From the NCBI RefSeq assembly GCF_943913955.1, contig NZ_CALUAE010000026.1, forward strand, positions 10,789 through 74,788: a stretch of DNA of 64,000 bases, given 5' to 3'. Both the position numbers and the translations under genes were made by a program. Shown piece after piece: positions 26,177-34,567 of the stretch (its first letter is position 1; every line of letters begins with the position of its first letter). The notes beneath the pieces are model-generated. The model worked only from the letters and a program-made list of their open reading frames with translations. It searched no databases and was not told where the DNA came from. Source of the DNA: Mycolicibacterium bacteremicum. Its GTDB lineage: Bacteria > Actinomycetota > Actinomycetes > Mycobacteriales > Mycobacteriaceae.

Positions 26177-26844
26177 ACCCCACCGACGACGACATCGAGG
26201 CCACCGGGTCCGCGGCCTCCAAGGATGTGAAGGACTCCGAGGACTCCAAGGACAAGGACGCCGATACCGCTGAGCGGCCCGCGGACCCGGTCGACGCGGC
26301 ACCCCAGGAGTCACTCGCCGAACCCGATACCGCGCAGCCGTCCCACGGCCGGCTCGGTGGTGGCTGGGTCGCCGCCATCGCGGTCGTGCTGATCGCCCTG
26401 GCCGCCGGGATGGGTGCGGTGGGTTACCTGCTGCTGCAGTGGAACGCTCGCAGCGATCAGATCGCCCGCGACGATGCGGTGGCACTGCAGGCCGCCAAGG
26501 ACTGCGTCATCGCCACGCAGGCGCCCGACACCGCGTCGATGGGCGCGGCGCAGGCCAGGATCGTGGACTGCTCGACCGGCGACTTCGGCGCGCAGGCCGT
26601 CTTTTATAGCTCGATCATGGTCGAGGCCTACCAGGCCGCCAACGTCCAGGTCGAGGTCTCCGACCTGCGCGCGGCCGTCGAACGGCACCACGACGACGGG
26701 TCGGTGGACGTGCTGGTCGCCGTGCGCACCAAGGTGACCAACAGTGAGACCGCCGATCAGGAGCAGGGCTACCGACTGCGGGTGACCATGCAGCGTGCCG
26801 ACGGTACGTACAAGATCGCCAACCTCGTCCAGGTCACCACGTGA
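26146..26844 (+). CDS. Mce-associated membrane protein (Mas1A, Rv0175-like)
   Basis: A 232-residue protein with a charged Asp/Lys-rich cytoplasmic N terminus, one transmembrane helix at about residues 76-100 (WVAAIAVVLIALAAGMGAVGYLLL) and an extracytoplasmic Mce-associated domain ending in YKIANLVQVTT. ATG 26146 follows CAGGAG and lies within the last codons of mce1F. It begins a run of four such genes, as in M. tuberculosis Rv0175-Rv0178. These proteins are thought to stabilise Mce complexes; the individual roles are not settled. Confidence 0.88.
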   Translation: MEGDAGTGRLNPTDDDIEATGSAASKDVKDSEDSKDKDADTAERPADPVDAAPQESLAEPDTAQPSHGRLGGGWVAAIAVVLIALAAGMGAVGYLLLQWNARSDQIARDDAVALQAAKDCVIATQAPDTASMGAAQARIVDCSTGDFGAQAVFYSSIMVEAYQAANVQVEVSDLRAAVERHHDDGSVDVLVAVRTKVTNSETADQEQGYRLRVTMQRADGTYKIANLVQVTT

Positions 26845-27812
26845 CAGCGGTTCTCGAAGACGCCGTCGAACTGGACCCGCAACCGGAGGTGGCGCCGGCG
26901 TCCTGGGGTGCGCGCGCGGGCGCGTTCGCCATCGATGTGCTGTTCGGGCTCGCCCTGATCGCGACACTGGCGATGCTGGCCTGGACGGCACCGCTGCTGG
27001 GCCCGCTGTGGTGGGTCTACACCGTGGCCGCGGGCCTGGCCGGTCTGCTCCTGATGGGCAATCGCTGGGTGCTGCCGGTGCGCACCGGGTGGTCGCTGGG
27101 CCGCGCGGTCACCGGCATCCGGGTGGTGGGCCGTTCCGGCGGCCCGGCCGATACCGGCCGGCTGATCCTGCGCGATGTGGCGCACCTGCTCGACACCGCG
27201 CCCGCACTGTTGGGCTGGCTGTGGCCGCTGCTGGACCGCCGCGGGCGTACCTTCGCAGATCTGTTGCTGCGCACCGAGGTTCGTCGCGTCGGCGAACCGG
27301 CACGGGATGTGCGGCGGCCGGCGGCCATCGGCCTGGCCGCGGTGGCCGTGGTGTGCGCCGGCGCGACGGTGGCCGGTTATGCGCTGGTGTACCGGGCCGA
27401 CCGTGCCCTCGACGACGCGCGCAGCCAGATCGCGGCCCAGGGGGCCGGCATCGTCGAGCAGATCCTCAGCTACACCCCCGACACCGCCGACCAGGATTTC
27501 GAGCGCGCCCGGTCGTTGGCCTCGGACAGCTACCGCCCGCAACTGGTCGCTCAGCAGGACGCCCTGCGCAAGTCGCCGCTGGTGTCCAACGAGTACTGGT
27601 CGGTCAACAGCGCGGTGCTGGAGTCGCCCGCGCCGACCACCACCACGGCCTCGATGCTGCTGGCCATGCAGGGCCAGCGCGGCAGCGACCCGAACACCAT
27701 GCGGTTCATCACCGCCACCGTGCGCGTCGACTTCGTCAAGTCCGGAGAGCAGTGGCAGGTGCAGAACCTGTCCGTGTTGACCCGGCCCCAGGCCCCCGGG
27801 GGTGGCCGATGA
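26841..27812 (+). CDS. RDD-domain Mce-associated membrane protein (Mas1B, Rv0176-like)
   Basis: A 323-residue protein built from an N-terminal RDD-family membrane domain (WGARAGAFAIDVLFG; the RTGWSLGRAVTGIRVV and RRGRTFADLLLRTEV segments) with two or three helices, a further helix at about 155-175, and a C-terminal Mce-associated domain (FITATVRVDFVKSGEQWQVQNLSVLT). GTG 26841 overlaps the previous stop (GTGA). RDD domains are found in membrane proteins of unclear transport function. The fusion is as in Rv0176. Confidence 0.87.
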   Translation: MTAVLEDAVELDPQPEVAPASWGARAGAFAIDVLFGLALIATLAMLAWTAPLLGPLWWVYTVAAGLAGLLLMGNRWVLPVRTGWSLGRAVTGIRVVGRSGGPADTGRLILRDVAHLLDTAPALLGWLWPLLDRRGRTFADLLLRTEVRRVGEPARDVRRPAAIGLAAVAVVCAGATVAGYALVYRADRALDDARSQIAAQGAGIVEQILSYTPDTADQDFERARSLASDSYRPQLVAQQDALRKSPLVSNEYWSVNSAVLESPAPTTTTASMLLAMQGQRGSDPNTMRFITATVRVDFVKSGEQWQVQNLSVLTRPQAPGGGR

Positions 27813-28360
27813 GCCCGCGCCGCATCATCGAACCGGACCGGCCCGAATACTTCGTGGCCCCGGTCGACCCGCCGGTGCGCTGGGGTCTGCCGCTGGTGGC
27901 CGCGATCTCGGCGGTGCTGGTCGCCGTCGCGCTGGGCTTCGCCTCCTGGTTCACGGTGGTGCACGAGTCGGACCGGCAGACCGAGATCCGCGATGCCGAC
28001 GCGCTGGGCTATGTGCGGGCTTTCATGACCGCGTACACGACACTGGATCCGTTCAACGCCAACGACTATGCGGACCGGATGCGGGCCCAGGGCACCGGTG
28101 AGTTCCTCCAGGTCTTCACCGAGAAGCAGAACGAGATCGTGCTGCAGGTGGCCCGGCTGGAGCCCACCACCGGCACCGTCGTCGAGGCGGGCGTGCAACG
28201 GTGGAACGAGAACGGCAGCGCCGACGTGCTCGTCGCCACCAAGAGCACCAGCACCACCCCGGACGGCAAGCAGACCATCGAGACCGGAAGCCGTTGGCTG
28301 GCAACGGCCATCAAGGAAGGACAGCAGTGGAAGATCAGCCGACTGATTCAGGTGATCTGA
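27809..28360 (+). CDS. Mce-associated membrane protein (Mas1C, Rv0177-like)
   Basis: A 183-residue protein with one transmembrane helix (LPLVAAISAVLVAVALGFAS) and an extracytoplasmic NTF2-like Mce-associated domain (ALGYVRAFMTAYTTLDPFNANDY ... ISRLIQVI). ATG 27809 overlaps the end of the RDD gene (ATGA). Its last 34 bp overlap the next gene. Part of the mce1 transcription unit by spacing. Confidence 0.86.
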   Translation: MSPRRIIEPDRPEYFVAPVDPPVRWGLPLVAAISAVLVAVALGFASWFTVVHESDRQTEIRDADALGYVRAFMTAYTTLDPFNANDYADRMRAQGTGEFLQVFTEKQNEIVLQVARLEPTTGTVVEAGVQRWNENGSADVLVATKSTSTTPDGKQTIETGSRWLATAIKEGQQWKISRLIQVI

Positions 28361-29019
28361 CCACCGGGTCCGACACCACCGACGCGCCCGCCACCGGTGA
28401 GCGCGCGGATGTCACCGACACCGCCGCGTCCGGCGAATCCGCCGACGCCGCGCAGGCGCCGGACACCGCCGACGACCCGGCACCGGTGCTGGTACCGCAC
28501 CGGCCACCCGGCCGCCGGGTGAAGGTACTCGCGACGATCGGCGCCGCGGCGTTCGTCGGTGCCGCGGCCTTTGCCGGCGCCACCGCGGCGCCCTACCTGA
28601 GCGACCGGGCGCAGGTGCAGGTCAAGCTCGACATCGCCGGCACCGCGGCCGACGCCATCAGCACGTTGTGGACCTACACACCGGAGGACATGGAATCGCT
28701 GCCCGACCGGGCGGCGAAGTATCTCGGCGGGGATTTCCAGGTCGAGTACCGCAAGTACATCGATGCGATCGCCGCGCCGAACAAACAGGCTCAGGTGTCC
28801 AACAACACCCAGGTGCTCGGTACCGCGGTGGAGTCGGTGGATGCCGACAACGCCTCGGCGATCGTCTACACCAACTCGGTGGCCACCAGCCCCGTCACCA
28901 AGAACATCCCGTCGCTGCGCTACCTGTCCTACCGGCTGACCATGGAGAAGCGTGGCACCGACTGGCTCATCACCCAGATGAATGCCATCACCTCGCTGGA
29001 CCTGACGCCCAGGCTGTAA
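28327..29019 (+). CDS. Mce-associated membrane protein (Mas1D, Rv0178-like)
   Basis: A 230-residue protein with a Thr/Asp/Ala-rich cytoplasmic N terminus of about 60 residues, one transmembrane helix (VLATIGAAAFVGAAAFAGATAA) and a Mce-associated domain (YLGGDFQVEYRKYIDAIAAP). GTG 28327 is preferred as AAGGAAGGA lies just upstream and the next upstream residues would be Arg/His-rich shadow sequence. It ends the mce1 run; the following gene is 9 bp away but of another family. Its N terminus is unusually long and low in complexity. Confidence 0.85.
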   Translation: MEDQPTDSGDLTTGSDTTDAPATGERADVTDTAASGESADAAQAPDTADDPAPVLVPHRPPGRRVKVLATIGAAAFVGAAAFAGATAAPYLSDRAQVQVKLDIAGTAADAISTLWTYTPEDMESLPDRAAKYLGGDFQVEYRKYIDAIAAPNKQAQVSNNTQVLGTAVESVDADNASAIVYTNSVATSPVTKNIPSLRYLSYRLTMEKRGTDWLITQMNAITSLDLTPRL

Positions 29020-29028
29020 CCGCGGGCC

Positions 29029-29709
29029 ATGCAATCGCCTGTCTCGCACCGTCGCACGGTTGCGGTGCTGCTGCTGCTCACCTTCGCCACCGGACTGGTG
29101 GACGCGGTCAGCGTGCTGGTGCTCGGCCACGTGTTCGTCGCCAACATGACCGGCAACGTCATCTTCCTCGGATTCTGGTTCGTCCCGCACTCCGGGGTCG
29201 ACCTCCTGGCCGCGGTGGTCGCGTTCGTCAGCTTCCTGGGCGGCACCGTGGTGGGTGGGCGCCTGGTGCGTCATCTCGGTCCGTCGGTGCGCCGGTGGAT
29301 GACGGTGGCGCTGAGCATCGAAGTACTCGCCCTGGTCACGCTGGCGCTGCTGGCCGGGGCGGGCATCCTGCGCTATCACGACGACTCGAAACTGGTGCTG
29401 ATCGCCGGGTTGGCGGTCACCTTCGGCATCCAGAACGCCGCCGCCCGACAGTTCGGAATCGCCGAGTTGTCCACCACGGTGCTCACCCAGACCATCGTCG
29501 GGATCGGTTTCGACAGCAGGCTGGCCGGCGGGACCGGGCAGCGCGAGAAACTGCGCTACGGCGTGGTGTTGACGATGTGCGCCGGTGCGGTGCTGGGAGC
29601 CACCATGACGCTCTACGTGGTGGCGCCGGTGATCGGACTGGCCGCCGCGGTGGTGGCGGTGGCCGGTCTCATCTTCGCCCTCGGACCGACCGTGGCGCCG
29701 CCCGGTTAG
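29029..29709 (+). CDS. DUF1275 (YoaK) family membrane protein
   Basis: A 226-residue integral membrane protein with about six hydrophobic segments. The TGLVDAVSVLVLGHVFVANMTGNV motif near the N terminus and GIQNAAARQF later are typical of the DUF1275/YoaK family, whose function is not established. It starts 9 bp after the last Mce-associated gene and could be read through from mce1, but it is not part of the M. tuberculosis mce1 set I remember. Confidence 0.85.
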   Translation: MQSPVSHRRTVAVLLLLTFATGLVDAVSVLVLGHVFVANMTGNVIFLGFWFVPHSGVDLLAAVVAFVSFLGGTVVGGRLVRHLGPSVRRWMTVALSIEVLALVTLALLAGAGILRYHDDSKLVLIAGLAVTFGIQNAAARQFGIAELSTTVLTQTIVGIGFDSRLAGGTGQREKLRYGVVLTMCAGAVLGATMTLYVVAPVIGLAAAVVAVAGLIFALGPTVAPPG

Positions 29710-29719
29710 TCTGAGCGCC

Positions 29720-30550
29720 ATGCCCACAGTTCTGGTCACCGGAGCCGGCCGAGGAATCGGCCGGACCATTGCTGAGCACCTCGCCGTCGCCGGCTGGGAT
29801 GTCATCGCCGGCGTGCGCAACCCCGTCGACGGCGCCATGTTGACCGCGACCCACCCGGACCGCATCTCGGTGGTGACCCTCGATGTCACCGACGCCGGGC
29901 ACATCGCCGCCCTGGCCGACGCGCTGCCGTCGCACCTCGATGCGGTGGTGAACAACGCCGGCATCGTGGTCGCCGGGCCGATGGAGACGGTGTCAGCCGA
30001 GCAGTGGCGTAAACAGTTGGACGTCAACGTGATCGGCCAGCTGGCCGTGACCCGCGCGGTGCTGCCCAGACTGCGCAGCAGCCAGGGTCGGGTGCTGTTC
30101 ATCTCCAGTGTCAACGGACGCCTATCCACCCCGCTGATCGGGGCGTATGCCGCGTCCAAGTTCGCGCTCGAAGCCGCCGCGGATGCCCTGCGAATGGAGT
30201 TGCGGCCGTGGCGGATTGCGGTCGTCCTGGTCGAGCCCGCGCAAACCGACACCGATATGTGGCGCACCGCCGGCGAGATGGTCGACGAGGTGGAGTCCGC
30301 ACTCTCGGCCGAGGACCGTGCGCTCTACGCCCGGCACATCTCCGGTATGCGCAAGTCGGTGCCGGTCTCGCAGCGCATCGCGGTCGCCCCGCAGAAGGTC
30401 GCCGACGTGGTGCTGACCGCGCTGACGGCGAAACGTCCACGGGCACGGTACGTCGTCGGTGCCGGTCCCAAGCTCCAGCTGGCTTTGCTGACGCGGATGC
30501 CGGCAACCATCCGAGACCGCTTGTTGCGCAGCGTGATGCGCCAACCCTGA
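29720..30550 (+). CDS. SDR family oxidoreductase
   Basis: A 276-residue classical short-chain dehydrogenase with TGAGRGIG at residues 7-14, NNAG at 78-81, and Tyr143/Lys147 (YAASK). The C-terminal part (EPAQTDTDMWRTAGEM ... RYVVGAGPKLQLAL) is like the 17-beta-hydroxysteroid or retinol dehydrogenase-like group. It follows the DUF1275 gene by 10 bp. Likely cytoplasmic; substrate unknown. Confidence 0.88.
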   Translation: MPTVLVTGAGRGIGRTIAEHLAVAGWDVIAGVRNPVDGAMLTATHPDRISVVTLDVTDAGHIAALADALPSHLDAVVNNAGIVVAGPMETVSAEQWRKQLDVNVIGQLAVTRAVLPRLRSSQGRVLFISSVNGRLSTPLIGAYAASKFALEAAADALRMELRPWRIAVVLVEPAQTDTDMWRTAGEMVDEVESALSAEDRALYARHISGMRKSVPVSQRIAVAPQKVADVVLTALTAKRPRARYVVGAGPKLQLALLTRMPATIRDRLLRSVMRQP

Positions 30551-30635
30551 CTTCGGCCCGGCGGCAAAAGCATTGGCCCCGCCGTTAGCCGGTGCTAAGT
30601 TCCTGCCAGGACTCAGCGGGGGAGGCACAACGTAG

Positions 30636-33035
30636 ATGGGCGGCAGGCATCGGGCAGTGCAGCGCACGAAACGGGTCGCGATGGTCACCGCGGCGACCGC
30701 GACCGCAACGGCGATGACGGTCGGTGCGGCAGCGCCGACACCGATTCCGCGACCGGAGGAGCACTACCTGCGGGTGGTGGAGCAGCCGGTCGACCTGACC
30801 GCCGGGGTCAGCCCGTTCGGACCGCCGGGCAGCCTGCCGAATGTCAGCGGGGGTACCGGCAAGGCCGCCTACGACTCCCTGCAGGAATTCATCGCCGCCT
30901 ATGAGCGCGCCATCGCCGGGATCAACATCGGCGGTGGATTCGGCCTCAACATCGAGGATCTGTTGAGTCAGATTCCGACGGCCTTTCTCGACGACATCCT
31001 GGGCGCCATCCCGATCGGACTGGGCCCGGTACTGACCCCGGTGCTCGGCGGTCTGATCACCCCGCTGCTGATCGACATCCTCGATCTGCTGAACATCACC
31101 GACGCGCAGGGCAACATCACGCTGTCCGCGGTGCTCGGGCTGCTCGGACTCGACCTGTCCGACCCACTGAACCTGGCGGGGCTGGACATCCCGGGCGTCA
31201 ACATCATCACCCCCGGTGAGCCGTTCACCCTGTTGAAGGCGCTGGCCGGCCTGGACCTGGGCTGGACACCCGGCACCGCCAACGCCGTGGCCGATGCCAT
31301 CAACACGACCCCGTACCTGAAGGTCGGCGTGGAGACCCTGCTGGACGCCGTGCTCGGGCTGGCCGGCGATGCCGTCGATCAGATTCCGCTGCTCGGCCCG
31401 CTGGTCGAGGGCGTGCTGGATCTGGTGGCCGATATCAACCTGCCGGATCTGAGCCTCATCGATGTCCGGATCCCGATCGTCATCGGGTACGGCTTCGGCG
31501 CCATGGCGGCCGGATCGGCCTATCAGCAGGCACTCGACGATCTGGTCAACCAGCCGCGCCTCGGGGCCAACGGTGGTGGCCCGCTGGGCAGCCTGACACT
31601 GCTGCCGATGATCCTGGCCAACAACGTCGGGCGTGCCAACGGCGGCATGCTCGCGCGGTTCTATCCGTTGTTCGACCTGCTGGGTATCGACATCCTCACC
31701 CCGGATGTCGCGGCCACCAACGAGGGGACCGGAATCCCGGTGCTGGGCACCGGAATCGAGCTCGGTGCGGCCAATCTGGTGCCCATCAAGGTCGATGCCA
31801 CCGTCCAGTATCAGCCCTTCTCCGATCTGGCGGCCTGGCCGAATCCGGTGTCGCTGTTCAACAATCTGCTGGCCGGCACCATCGGGGCGTCCTACATCCT
31901 GCGCGGTGTTGAGCTGGACAGCGCGCTCGACCAGATACTCGGTGAGGTGGGCGAGACCGTCTCCGATGTGCTCGACCTCGGGAACCCGCTGAACATCAAC
32001 ATCTACCTCACCCTGGCGACCAGCACGCTGCCGCTGCTGGAACCGCTGTATCTGGCCGGGGATGTGCTCGACATGGTGAGCTTCGGGACGCTGGGCACGG
32101 TGGCCTACCGGCTGGCGAACGCGCTGTCGCCGGCGCTGACCAGCCTGGTCAACCTCGGCTACACCGATGTGGTGCGCAACGAGGACGGCACCTGGACCCG
32201 AACGCTCGACGAGGCGGGCGAAGCCACCCCGTTCATGTCCTTCCCCAAGATCAACTGGGGGCAGGCCATGAACGACGTGTTCACCTCGCTGGTCAACGGA
32301 TTCCAGAAGGAGTTCTTCAGCGGCAACCCGACGGCATCGCCGCCCAACGTGCTGGAGAACCTCGGCAAGCTCATCCAGACGCTGACCAACGGACTCAATC
32401 TCGGTGGCTTGCAGCAGGGTATCGACAATCTGTTGGCCGGGCTGGCTCCGCGGCAGGCGCCCAACGCCCAGCGCACGCTGGTGGCCGCGGCGGGCGAGCT
32501 GCCGGAATCCGAGCCGAAGCTGGTGACGTTGTCGGTGGATCCGGCCGGGGACATCTCGACGGGTAAGCACGCCGCGGACCCGGCCGCGCCCGTCCCCGGC
32601 GACACCGGTGCCGAGCCGAAACATGCTGCGCCGGAGGAGGAGGCGGCCGCCACCGATGAGGAGGTGACCGAGGAGGTCACCGAAGAACAGGTCACCGAAG
32701 ACGAGACCACCGAAGAAGGCGTGTCCGAAGAAGGGGTGACCGAAGAAGAGGCGGCCGATGAAGAGGTGGCTGACGAAGAGGCCGCCGAGGAGGAAGTCGC
32801 CGAAGAACAGGTCGCCGAGGGGGACTCGGTCAGTCCGATCACCAAGCGCCCGGTGGTCAAGACCCGTCCCTTCGGCGGCCACAAGCGGCCGATCACCGCG
32901 CCGCAGTCGCAGGGTGCGCCGGAGGCCAAGGCCGACAGGACCGACACCACGAAGGCGGACACGGCCGAGTCGGACACGACCCCGTCGGACACCGCGAAGT
33001 CGGGCACCTCGGGCGCTGACCGGGATGCCGCCTAG
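30636..33035 (+). CDS. Large secreted PE-PPE-like protein with glycine at the expected nucleophile; acidic tail (paralogue 1)
   Basis: The 799-residue protein has a signal-like N terminus (about residues 12-32, ending VGAAAPTP) and a hydrophobic helical middle. Next comes a region resembling the PE-PPE serine hydrolase domain: RIPIVIGYGFGAMAAGSAY, then RANGGMLARF, NLVPIKVDATVQYQ and LVNLGYTDV. At the nucleophile elbow, where GxSxG/S is expected, it reads G284-Y-G286-F-G288, so the Ser is a Gly. The tail holds about 65 residues of Glu-rich EExx repeats, SVSPITKRP, then Asp/Thr-rich repeats. GGGGGAGG 11 bases before ATG 30636 supports the start. A close paralogue lies at 38907. Assignment to PE-PPE is by recollection; a scaffold or lipid-binding role is inference. 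Confidence 0.72.
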   Translation: MGGRHRAVQRTKRVAMVTAATATATAMTVGAAAPTPIPRPEEHYLRVVEQPVDLTAGVSPFGPPGSLPNVSGGTGKAAYDSLQEFIAAYERAIAGINIGGGFGLNIEDLLSQIPTAFLDDILGAIPIGLGPVLTPVLGGLITPLLIDILDLLNITDAQGNITLSAVLGLLGLDLSDPLNLAGLDIPGVNIITPGEPFTLLKALAGLDLGWTPGTANAVADAINTTPYLKVGVETLLDAVLGLAGDAVDQIPLLGPLVEGVLDLVADINLPDLSLIDVRIPIVIGYGFGAMAAGSAYQQALDDLVNQPRLGANGGGPLGSLTLLPMILANNVGRANGGMLARFYPLFDLLGIDILTPDVAATNEGTGIPVLGTGIELGAANLVPIKVDATVQYQPFSDLAAWPNPVSLFNNLLAGTIGASYILRGVELDSALDQILGEVGETVSDVLDLGNPLNINIYLTLATSTLPLLEPLYLAGDVLDMVSFGTLGTVAYRLANALSPALTSLVNLGYTDVVRNEDGTWTRTLDEAGEATPFMSFPKINWGQAMNDVFTSLVNGFQKEFFSGNPTASPPNVLENLGKLIQTLTNGLNLGGLQQGIDNLLAGLAPRQAPNAQRTLVAAAGELPESEPKLVTLSVDPAGDISTGKHAADPAAPVPGDTGAEPKHAAPEEEAAATDEEVTEEVTEEQVTEDETTEEGVSEEGVTEEEAADEEVADEEAAEEEVAEEQVAEGDSVSPITKRPVVKTRPFGGHKRPITAPQSQGAPEAKADRTDTTKADTAESDTTPSDTAKSGTSGADRDAA

Positions 33036-34114
33036 TTGAACGCGAGCCAGCTCGGCAGCGCGCGCTCCTTGGAATCGCACAGCACCTGATAGGTGTCGCA
33101 CGAGCCCTTGGGCACGCCGGCGCCCGCCCACATGCCGCCGGTGTCGCGCCGCAGCACGATGGCCGACGAGCCGCCGCCGTCGAGCAGGATGGCGGTGTCA
33201 GAACCCAACCCGCGGAACAGATCCTGGACCTGGTCGGGGGTGTAGCTGCCGCCCTGGAACACGTAGAACTCGTCGCGGTCACGCACGTAGCCGAGTGCCG
33301 TGCGCGCCGCCGAGGGGCCAGGGTCGTTCATCTGTCCGGTGTCCCCGGGGGCCAGCAGCCCCAGGCCCGCGACGGCCACGAACCGGGTGCCCTTGCTCAT
33401 CAGATCGGTGATCACCGGTGTCGCGGCATCGAAGTCGTCGGCAGAGCGCGGCATCACCATGAACGGGACGCCCGAGGTGGGCAGGATCATGGTGGCCAGC
33501 GGGGTCCAGATCTCGTTGCCGCCGGACAGCCCCTGCTTGCCGGCGTAGGCGATGGTGCCGGTGAGCGGCACGTTGAGCTTGCCCAGCCCGCGGGTGTTGT
33601 CGACGTACGCACCCAGCGGGGAACTGCAACCGGTGGTCTTCCAGGACCCGCCCTGCTGCCCACGGATGTCGAAGAAGTTGGCGTTCACCGCGATGGTGGG
33701 TTGGCCGAGGGCCTGCCACGCGGCGATCGGGGTGTAGACCTCGGCGGCCTGCACCAGTCCTTCACCGGTGCGCGCGCCCGGGGTGCGCTCGCACCGTGAC
33801 TGATAGCCGTTGTGGGTGTCGACCAACAGCCGCGGGGCCAGCCGCTGCGAGGCACCCTTGATGATCATCACGCGCCCGCCACTGCCCGCCTCGTACCAGC
33901 GTCCGCCGGCGTCCAGCAGTGGCGCGGGGTGACCGCCGCCGAAGTTGTACACCAGGTATGAACCCTGGGTGTTGGCGATGGCCGCTGCCAGCAAACTGCG
34001 TCCGTCGGCCGCGCCCGCGGTGGGTGCCCCGGTGCTCGTCGCCACTGCCGCGGTGACCGCGAGGGCGGCGGTACCAGCGACAAGACGCCGGAGACGGGTG
34101 GCAACGGTTGGCAC
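33032..34114 (-). CDS. Secreted phosphodiester glycosidase domain protein (NAGPA/DUF2233)
   Basis: A 360-residue protein with an N-terminal Arg-rich signal peptide (RLRRLVAGTAALAVTAAVAT ... TAGAADG) and a NAGPA-type domain, with TIAVNANFFDIRGQQGG and the hallmark ILLDGGGSSAIVLR. The mammalian family uncovers mannose-6-phosphate; bacterial members cleave GlcNAc-phosphodiester linkages, perhaps in wall polymers. It is convergent with paralogue 1, their stop codons overlapping by 4 bp. Four Cys near the ends (CERTPG, TGCSSP, GSCDTYQVLCDS) probably form disulfides, in line with export. Confidence 0.85.
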   Translation of the reverse strand: MPTVATRLRRLVAGTAALAVTAAVATSTGAPTAGAADGRSLLAAAIANTQGSYLVYNFGGGHPAPLLDAGGRWYEAGSGGRVMIIKGASQRLAPRLLVDTHNGYQSRCERTPGARTGEGLVQAAEVYTPIAAWQALGQPTIAVNANFFDIRGQQGGSWKTTGCSSPLGAYVDNTRGLGKLNVPLTGTIAYAGKQGLSGGNEIWTPLATMILPTSGVPFMVMPRSADDFDAATPVITDLMSKGTRFVAVAGLGLLAPGDTGQMNDPGPSAARTALGYVRDRDEFYVFQGGSYTPDQVQDLFRGLGSDTAILLDGGGSSAIVLRRDTGGMWAGAGVPKGSCDTYQVLCDSKERALPSWLAFN

Positions 34115-34288
34115 GGTGTTCCTTCGAATAGGGCGAACGGACGATCACCATCAATCACAGCAGCAACGCTGTCAACTTTCGTCACGACTGCGTCACGGTT
34201 GGGCATCGGGTTTTCTGCTTGGGTTCAGCCGATTCGGGTACTCCCGCCGGGCAGTCGAACGACTGATGGATACGACATAGGAGCAGCA

Positions 34289-34567
34289 ATGATCGGAACA
34301 ATCCTCAGCGCCCTGTTCGTCGGTCTGATCGTCGGTGCCTTGGCACGACTGATCATGCCTGGCAAGCAGAACATCGGCGTCCTCATGACCATCCTGCTGG
34401 GTGCCGTCGGTTCCCTGCTGGGCAGCTGGATCACCTATCAGGTCGGCTACGCAAACTCCAATGGCGGCTTCGCCATCATCCCGTTTCTGGTCGGCATCGT
34501 GGTGGCCATCGTGCTGATCGCCATCTATGTCGGCGCCACCGGCCGGCGCGGTACGACGGTCAGGTAG
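34289..34567 (+). CDS. GlsB/YeaQ/YmgE-family stress-response membrane protein
   Basis: A 92-residue membrane protein with three hydrophobic helices. The GALARLIMPGKQNIG motif and GSLLGSWI segment are typical of the GlsB/YeaQ/YmgE (transglycosylase-associated) family, induced by stress in other bacteria. AGGAG six bases before ATG 34289 decides the start. It ends inside the 3-prime end of the convergent sorbosone-dehydrogenase-like gene (8 bp overlap). Biochemical function unknown. Confidence 0.87.
   Translation: MIGTILSALFVGLIVGALARLIMPGKQNIGVLMTILLGAVGSLLGSWITYQVGYANSNGGFAIIPFLVGIVVAIVLIAIYVGATGRRGTTVR

Noticed and set aside
30585..33131. A very long open frame antisense to the PE-PPE-like gene
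   Set aside because: The frame arises from codon structure in GC-rich DNA. It has no ribosome site, its product is Arg/Gly/Val-rich without motifs, and the plus-strand gene has a signal peptide and a paralogue.
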